DNA from: Chelativorans intermedius
GTDB taxonomy: Bacteria > Pseudomonadota > Alphaproteobacteria > Rhizobiales > Rhizobiaceae
Length of the DNA stretch: 64,000 nt
Direction: 5' to 3'
NCBI RefSeq assembly: GCF_025398255.1
Contig: NZ_JAODNW010000005.1
Location: 1 to 64,000 of the forward strand
Shown here: one piece after another, positions 58,042 through 64,000 of the stretch
Position numbering within the stretch: position 1 is the first letter of the stretch
Layout: each line of letters opens with the position of its first letter
Translations under genes and position numbers: made by a program
The notes under the pieces: model-generated
Database searches by the model: none
What the model was told of the DNA's origin: nothing
What the model saw: the letters and a program-made list of their open reading frames with translations, nothing else

Positions 58042-58518
58042 ATGGAAAACCGCACCCAAACCAGTCTCATCGCGCTCAGGCGCATCCTGCGCGCGACGGA
58101 GCTCAACGCCCGCACGCTGGCGCGCGCCACGGGGCTGACGACGCCGCAGCTCATCGTGCTGGAGATCGTTGCTGCCGCCGGCCGCCTGACCCCGAAGGAC
58201 ATTGCAGCGCGGGCCGGCGTCGGGCAGGCGACGGCCACCTCGCTCGTCGACAAGCTGGAAGCGCGGGGCCTGGTGACGCGCACGCGCGGCGAGCAGGACC
58301 GCCGCGTCGTCTGGGTGGCGCCCACACAGGCCGGGCTTGAGATGCTCAAGGCGGCGCCCGATCCGCTGCAGCGCACCTTCTCCCAGCAGTTCGAGGCATT
58401 GCCGGACTGGGAGCAGGCGATGATCGTCGCCGCGCTGGAGCGGGTGGGCGCGATGCTGAATGCCGGCGCCATCGACGCCTCGCCATTGCTCGATGTGGGG
58501 GCGGTGGACCGCAAATAG
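58042..58518 (+). CDS. ectR: MarR-family regulator EctR
   Basis: A 158-residue winged-helix protein: LTTPQLIVLEIVAAAGRLTPKDIAARAG (helix-turn-helix entry), QATATSLVDKLEARGLVTRTR (recognition helix) and the wing GEQDRRVVWV. Divergently oriented MarR proteins next to ectA are the EctR repressors that limit ect transcription at low salinity. The assignment rests on location and family. Confidence 0.9.
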   Translation: MENRTQTSLIALRRILRATELNARTLARATGLTTPQLIVLEIVAAAGRLTPKDIAARAGVGQATATSLVDKLEARGLVTRTRGEQDRRVVWVAPTQAGLEMLKAAPDPLQRTFSQQFEALPDWEQAMIVAALERVGAMLNAGAIDASPLLDVGAVDRK

Positions 58519-58660
58519 CAACGGGCCCCGTTAACGCGGTCGTGATCGGGCCTGCGGGCGGTTCGGCCTGTTGTGCCTCGTCATCGCCGTCTTTGTGGTG
58601 TTATGGTGCGACACGCGGGACGCGCCGCATCGGGCGGTCGTCCGGCGGGATGGATCTGGT

Positions 58661-61183
58661 ATGGCCGAGCAATCACAAGCGGATCATGCGCGGGCGGGGC
58701 TGATCGCCAGGCTCGGACGCACGCGTACCGTCGTTCGCGGCGCCATGCTGGTCGAGCGCCTGTGGCCGCTTGCCCTGCCGCTGGTGGTGGTGGCAAGCCT
58801 GTTCCTGAGCCTTGCCTGGTTCGGCGTCTTCCGCCTGCTGCCCGATTGGGGCCGTCTTGCCCTGCTGGCGCTTTTCGGGATTTGCGGGCTCGCCGCAGTA
58901 TGGCCGCTCCGGCTGTTTCGCGCGCCGTCGGCAGGCGAGATCGACCGGCGCATCGAGCGGGCGAACCAGCTCGAACACGCGCCCGTCTCTGCGCAGTCGG
59001 ACCGGCTGGCCGGCGCCGAGGATGCCTTTTCCGCCGCGCTGTGGCGCGAACACCAGAAGCGCATGGCAGAGCGGCTGGGCCACCTGCATGGCGACCTGCC
59101 GCAGACCTCGGTTCCCCGCCGCGATCCCTGGGGACTGCGCGCCCTGGCGGCGCTCTTGTTCGTCACGGCGCTCGCCTATTCCACGGGCCCCTATGGCGGG
59201 CGCATCGCCGATGCCTTCCAGCCACCGGCGGCGACGCCGGCAGCACCGGCACGCATCGATGCCTGGGTCACGCCGCCTGCCTATACGGGTCGGGCACCGA
59301 TCTTTCTGACCGCAGACGCCAATCGCGAGCGACAGGCCTTCACCGTGCCGCAGAACAGCATCATGGCGGTGCGGGTGAGTGGCGGCTCGGGCGAGGAGAC
59401 GTTGTCCTTCATCGATGCGGGCGGCGGCGCACATGCCATCGCGCCCGAGGGGCCCGCGCAGGCGGCCGGTGCCGCCCTCAGCTTCTCGCAGATGCTTTCG
59501 GGCGCCGGCACGGTCAGCCTTTCCGATGGCGGCCTGGAGATGGCGCGCTGGCAGTTCTCCGTCGTGCCCGACACGCCGCCCCGCATTCGCTTCGCCGGCG
59601 AGCCCGGGCGCGCCGTGAACGGGGCGCTGGAGCTTGCCTACGAGATCGAGGACGACTATGGCGCGGTGAAGGCCGAGGGGCACCTTGCCCTTGCCACGCC
59701 GGCGCGGGAGGCGCGCCCCCTCTTCGAGGCGCCGGAGCTGCCGCTTTCCCTGCCGCGCCGCGGCAGTCAGGATGGGGCTGCCAGGACGGCGCGCGACCTG
59801 ACTCGACACCCCTGGGCGGGAGAGACGGTCACGCTCACCCTGTCGGCCACCGATGCGGCCGGTCAGACAGGCGAAAGCGAGACCAAGACGTTTCTGCTGC
59901 CGCAGCGCCCCTTCACCAATCCGCTTGCCAGGGCGCTGATCGAACAGCGGCGCATGCTGGCGCTCGACGCCGGCCGGCAGCGGCGCGTGCAGGCGCTGAT
60001 GGATGCGCTTCTGCTGTGGCCGGAGGAGACCTTCGACGAGCCTTCCCATTTCCTGCTCATCTCCGCGGTGCGTTCGCGTCTCGGCACGGCCGGTGACGAC
60101 GAGGCGCTGCGCGGCGTGGTCGAGGACCTGTGGGAGATCGCGCTCATCATCGAGGATGGCGACCTGACGGCTGCCGAGCGGCGGCTGCGCCAGGCGCAGG
60201 AAGCGCTTCGGCAGGCGCTGGAAAACGGCGCCAGCGACGAGGAGATCGAGCGGCTGATGGACGAGCTGCGCGCGGCGATGCAGGACTACCTGCGCGAGTT
60301 TGCCGAGCGGGCGCTGCGAAACCGCGATTTCGCCGAGAGCCAGGGCGGCGAGCCGATGCGACGCAGCGATCTGGAGCGTATGCTCGACGAGATCGAGGAT
60401 CTGGCCAAGTCCGGCGCCCGTGACCAGGCGCGCGACCTGCTCTCGCAGCTCGAGACCATGATGAACAACCTGCAGGCCATGCGGCCGCAGCCCGGCCAGG
60501 GCGGTGGCCAGCAGTCCGAGATGCGCCAGCAGATGGATCGGCTGGGCGAGATCATGCGCCGCCAGCAGGAGCTGATGAACGAGACGTTTCGCCTCGACCA
60601 GTTCCGCCGCGGCCAGCCGGGCCAGGAAGGCCGACAGCCGGGCCAGCAGGGCGAGGAAGGCCAGGGGCAGGGCGGCATGTCGCCCGGCGAACTCGCCGAG
60701 GCGCTGCGCGGCCTGCAGCAGGGGCAGGGCGGCCTGAGAGACGACCTGCAGGCGCTGATGGAGGCGCTGGAAGGGCTGGGCATCCGCCCCGGCGAGGGGT
60801 TCGGTGAGGCCGGCGAGGCCATGGGCGAGGCCGAGCAATCGCTGGGCCAGGGCCGGGGCGAGCGCGCCGTGGGCGAGCAGGGTCGGGCGCTGGAGGCGCT
60901 CAGGCGGGGCGCGCAGGACATGATGAACCAGATGCAGCAGGCCATGCGTGGCCAGCAGGGGCCCGGCCAGGAGGGCGGACGCCAGGACCAGGCCGGGCGC
61001 GACCCGCTGGGCCGCCCGCGCGCGACCACGGGGCCGGACTTCGGCGATACCGTCGATGTGCCGGACGAGATCGACAGGCAGCGCGCGCGCGAGATCCTCG
61101 ACGCCATCCGCCGCCGGCTGGGCGATGCGCTGAGCCCGGATTTGGAACGGCGCTATCTGGAGCGCCTGCTGGACATTCAGTAG
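58661..61183 (+). CDS. DUF4175/TIGR02302 large membrane protein
   Basis: An 840-residue alphaproteobacterial family protein of unknown function. It has three membrane helices (about residues 30-50, 58-78 and 150-170), a periplasmic beta-rich part (about 195-390, with ARIDAWVTPPAYTGRAPI), and a long helical, Glu/Arg-rich region with a Gln/Gly-rich low-complexity stretch (about 600-800, PGQGGGQQ and QPGQQGEEGQGQGG types). The C-terminus LSPDLERRYLERLL is conserved in the family. ATG 58661 is chosen; the frame is open to 58571. Confidence 0.85.
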   Translation: MAEQSQADHARAGLIARLGRTRTVVRGAMLVERLWPLALPLVVVASLFLSLAWFGVFRLLPDWGRLALLALFGICGLAAVWPLRLFRAPSAGEIDRRIERANQLEHAPVSAQSDRLAGAEDAFSAALWREHQKRMAERLGHLHGDLPQTSVPRRDPWGLRALAALLFVTALAYSTGPYGGRIADAFQPPAATPAAPARIDAWVTPPAYTGRAPIFLTADANRERQAFTVPQNSIMAVRVSGGSGEETLSFIDAGGGAHAIAPEGPAQAAGAALSFSQMLSGAGTVSLSDGGLEMARWQFSVVPDTPPRIRFAGEPGRAVNGALELAYEIEDDYGAVKAEGHLALATPAREARPLFEAPELPLSLPRRGSQDGAARTARDLTRHPWAGETVTLTLSATDAAGQTGESETKTFLLPQRPFTNPLARALIEQRRMLALDAGRQRRVQALMDALLLWPEETFDEPSHFLLISAVRSRLGTAGDDEALRGVVEDLWEIALIIEDGDLTAAERRLRQAQEALRQALENGASDEEIERLMDELRAAMQDYLREFAERALRNRDFAESQGGEPMRRSDLERMLDEIEDLAKSGARDQARDLLSQLETMMNNLQAMRPQPGQGGGQQSEMRQQMDRLGEIMRRQQELMNETFRLDQFRRGQPGQEGRQPGQQGEEGQGQGGMSPGELAEALRGLQQGQGGLRDDLQALMEALEGLGIRPGEGFGEAGEAMGEAEQSLGQGRGERAVGEQGRALEALRRGAQDMMNQMQQAMRGQQGPGQEGGRQDQAGRDPLGRPRATTGPDFGDTVDVPDEIDRQRAREILDAIRRRLGDALSPDLERRYLERLLDIQ

Positions 61184-61278
61184 CAGATCCGGTGCAACAC
61201 GGGATCCATGGTGCGCCGCGCCTCCTGCGGTCCCCGGCAGCCCCGGCAGGCGGCCGGAAACCGCCTTTGGCCGGCGCG

Positions 61279-61305
61279 TTAGCACTCCCTGCAAGAGAGT
61301 GCTAA
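61279..61305. promoter_or_regulatory. CIRCE element (HrcA operator)
   Basis: TTAGCACTC and GAGTGCTAA flank a 9-bp spacer, a perfect CIRCE inverted repeat, 143 bp before groES. HrcA bound here represses groESL until heat shock. hrcA itself is not in the window. Confidence 0.98.
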
Positions 61306-61448
61306 ATTTTTGCTCTCCACCTCTTGAACGGCGCCGATGGCGCGACCAAATCTTGGGCGCGCGGCGCCGCAACGGGCCGCGTACCACGCCGGATGCCGCA
61401 AAGGCCGGCGTGGAAGGTGCTTCAATCGCCGTCTTTTAGGAGGAAGAC

Positions 61449-61763
61449 ATGAAGTTCCGTCCTTTGCATGACCGCCTGCTTGTCCGCCGCATCGAGGCGG
61501 AGGAGAAAACGGCAGGCGGGGTCATCATTCCCGACACCGCGAAAGAGAAGCCGCAGCAGGGCGAGGTTCTGGCCGTGGGTCCCGGCGCGCGCGCCGAGAA
61601 CGGCGAGATCGTGCCGCTGGAGGTCAAGGTCGGCGACCGCATTCTCTTCGGCAAGTGGTCCGGCACGGAGATTCGCCTGGAGGGCGAGGACCTTCTCATC
61701 ATGAAGGAAAGCGACGTGCTGGGCATCGTCGAGGAAGAGGCCTCGGCGCGCAAGGCTGCCTGA
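61449..61763 (+). CDS. groS: Co-chaperonin GroES
   Basis: A 104-residue heptameric lid of the GroEL chamber. It has the N-terminal [18 protein letters not shown], the mobile loop [18 protein letters not shown] that touches GroEL, and the roof and C-terminal [19 protein letters not shown] precedes the ATG. groEL follows 40 bp downstream. Confidence 0.98.
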   Translation: MKFRPLHDRLLVRRIEAEEKTAGGVIIPDTAKEKPQQGEVLAVGPGARAENGEIVPLEVKVGDRILFGKWSGTEIRLEGEDLLIMKESDVLGIVEEEASARKAA

Positions 61764-61782
61764 GGGGGCCTGAGATCGGTGA

Positions 61783-63429
<1,647 letters not shown>

Positions 63430-63455
63430 AGGCCGGCCCAACCCACACAAGAAAG

Positions 63456-63488
63456 GGCCCGCGGCACGTGCCGCGGGCCTCTGCTTTT
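63456..63488. terminator. Terminator between groEL and phoB
   Basis: A 24-bp perfect palindrome (12-bp arms GGCCCGCGGCAC) is followed by a T-rich tail on the plus strand. It ends groESL and, from the other side, the phoB transcript. Confidence 0.88.
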
Positions 63489-63513
63489 CCTTTGACCTCG
63501 ACCCTGAGTCTTC

Positions 63514-64000
63514 CTATGCCTCGCGGATGGCGTAGCCCGCGCCGCGGATGGTGCGGATGACATCGGGCAGACGGCCCTGGTTGACGGCCTTGCGCAGCCG
63601 CCCGACATGCACGTCCACCGTGCGCTCGTCGATATAGATCGTCTCTCCCCACACATTGTCGAGAAGCTGGGCGCGGGTGAAGACGCGGCCGGGATGCTGC
63701 ATCATGAATTCGAGCAGGCGGAACTCGGTAGGGCCCAGCCGGATCTCGTTCTTGCGCCGGTAGACGCGGTGCGACTCCCGGTCGAGCACGATGTCGCCCA
63801 CCTTGAGCACGGTGGACAGGACCTCCGGCTTGGCACGGCGCAGGAGCGCCCTCACGCGGGCGATGAACTCCGGCGTGGAGAACGGCTTGACCAGATAGTC
63901 GTCGGCGCCGGTGGAGAGCCCGCGCACACGGTCGCCCTCCTCGCCGCGCGCCGTCAGCATGATGATGGGCAGGCGCTCCGTCTCCGCCCGCATCCTAAGC
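63514..64000 (-). CDS. phoB: Phosphate regulon response regulator PhoB (5' end outside window)
   Basis: The C-terminal 162 residues of an OmpR-type regulator; the frame is open to the window edge. Seen are the end of the receiver (LPIIMLTARGEE, then GADDYLVKPFSTPEFIARVRALLRR with the conserved Lys) and the winged-helix DNA-binding domain (LGPTEFRLLEFMMQHPGRVFTRAQLLDNVWG, then VDVHVGRLRKAVN). The GLSTGADDYLVKPFS and IYIDERTVDVHVGRLRKAVN segments match PhoB, which activates Pho genes at low phosphate. Confidence 0.9.
   Translation of the reverse strand, partial: LRMRAETERLPIIMLTARGEEGDRVRGLSTGADDYLVKPFSTPEFIARVRALLRRAKPEVLSTVLKVGDIVLDRESHRVYRRKNEIRLGPTEFRLLEFMMQHPGRVFTRAQLLDNVWGETIYIDERTVDVHVGRLRKAVNQGRLPDVIRTIRGAGYAIREA

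Noticed and set aside
58673-61387. A 904-codon minus-strand frame opposite the DUF4175 gene
   Set aside because: Same antisense effect; it also runs toward the CIRCE region without any promoter.

Overview
The window is high-GC core chromosome of an alphaproteobacterium, most likely a Hyphomicrobiales (Rhizobiales) species. The reasons are: a hemC-hemD-Mic60-hemY cluster; the PhyR/NepR/EcfG stress module with its own promoter motifs; an RcdA (DUF1465) gene and several full CtrA boxes; tandem Omp25-like porins; an alphaproteobacterial 6S RNA in front of ygfA; and a serC leader in front of serC-serA. An ectABCD-ask_ect cluster with a divergent MarR regulator indicates a salt-tolerant organism. 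I cannot name the genus. I see no phage, IS element, CRISPR array, tRNA or rRNA.

Layout. 1-1770: the end of ftsY, whose acidic N-terminus is a GAGCCA microsatellite, and yciB. 1797-4349 (minus): a SulP transporter, a small XRE regulator with a clear promoter/operator, and a DUF1761 membrane protein. 4419-7896 (minus): a compact operon of tsaD, gpsA, a YciI protein, an EVE protein and an ETF-beta-type lysine methyltransferase. 7995-14032: hemC, hemD, Mic60-like, hemY, then TerB-like and glutamine-amidotransferase genes. 14291-16796: 6S RNA, ygfA, a YmdB-type phosphoesterase and a TerC protein. 16801-30240: mixed housekeeping and transport (MBL hydrolase, yebC, a SelW-like protein, rpmE, an ABC exporter, a MotA/OmpA-like pair, an epimerase, an IMPase, efp, a Sel1 protein, a divergent ThiE-like protein, TauE and an acyl-CoA synthetase).

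30241-40915: a candidate small RNA and rcdA, each preceded by a CtrA box, then ruvC-ruvA-ruvB with a possible small ORF bridging ruvA and ruvB, then ybgC-tolQRAB-pal-cpoB-tilS, the complete Tol-Pal envelope constriction system. 41031-46527: ftsH, glmM (CtrA box upstream) and two tandem porins, each with a CtrA box ending exactly 75 nt before its start codon. 46567-49474: serC leader, serC, serA. 49484-51917: phyR facing nepR-ecfG across two divergent sigma-EcfG promoters, and an EcfG-type promoter in front of a secreted PRC-barrel protein. 52101-53033: a VOC protein. 53074-58518: ask_ect, ectD, ectC, ectB, ectA (minus) and divergent ectR. 58661-63429: a large DUF4175 membrane protein, then CIRCE-groES-groEL. 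63514-64000: the C-terminal part of phoB.

Two regulatory themes run through the window. The first is CtrA: five perfect TTAA-N7-TTAA boxes sit in front of cell-cycle and envelope genes, including the gene for a CtrA-degradation adaptor. The second is EcfG: three perfect GGAAC-N16/17-CGTT promoters. The genes themselves are mostly ordinary core functions. The observations most worth following are regulatory (paired porin CtrA boxes, the CtrA-boxed sRNA candidate, an XRE autoregulatory operator) and a few poorly understood gene pairs.
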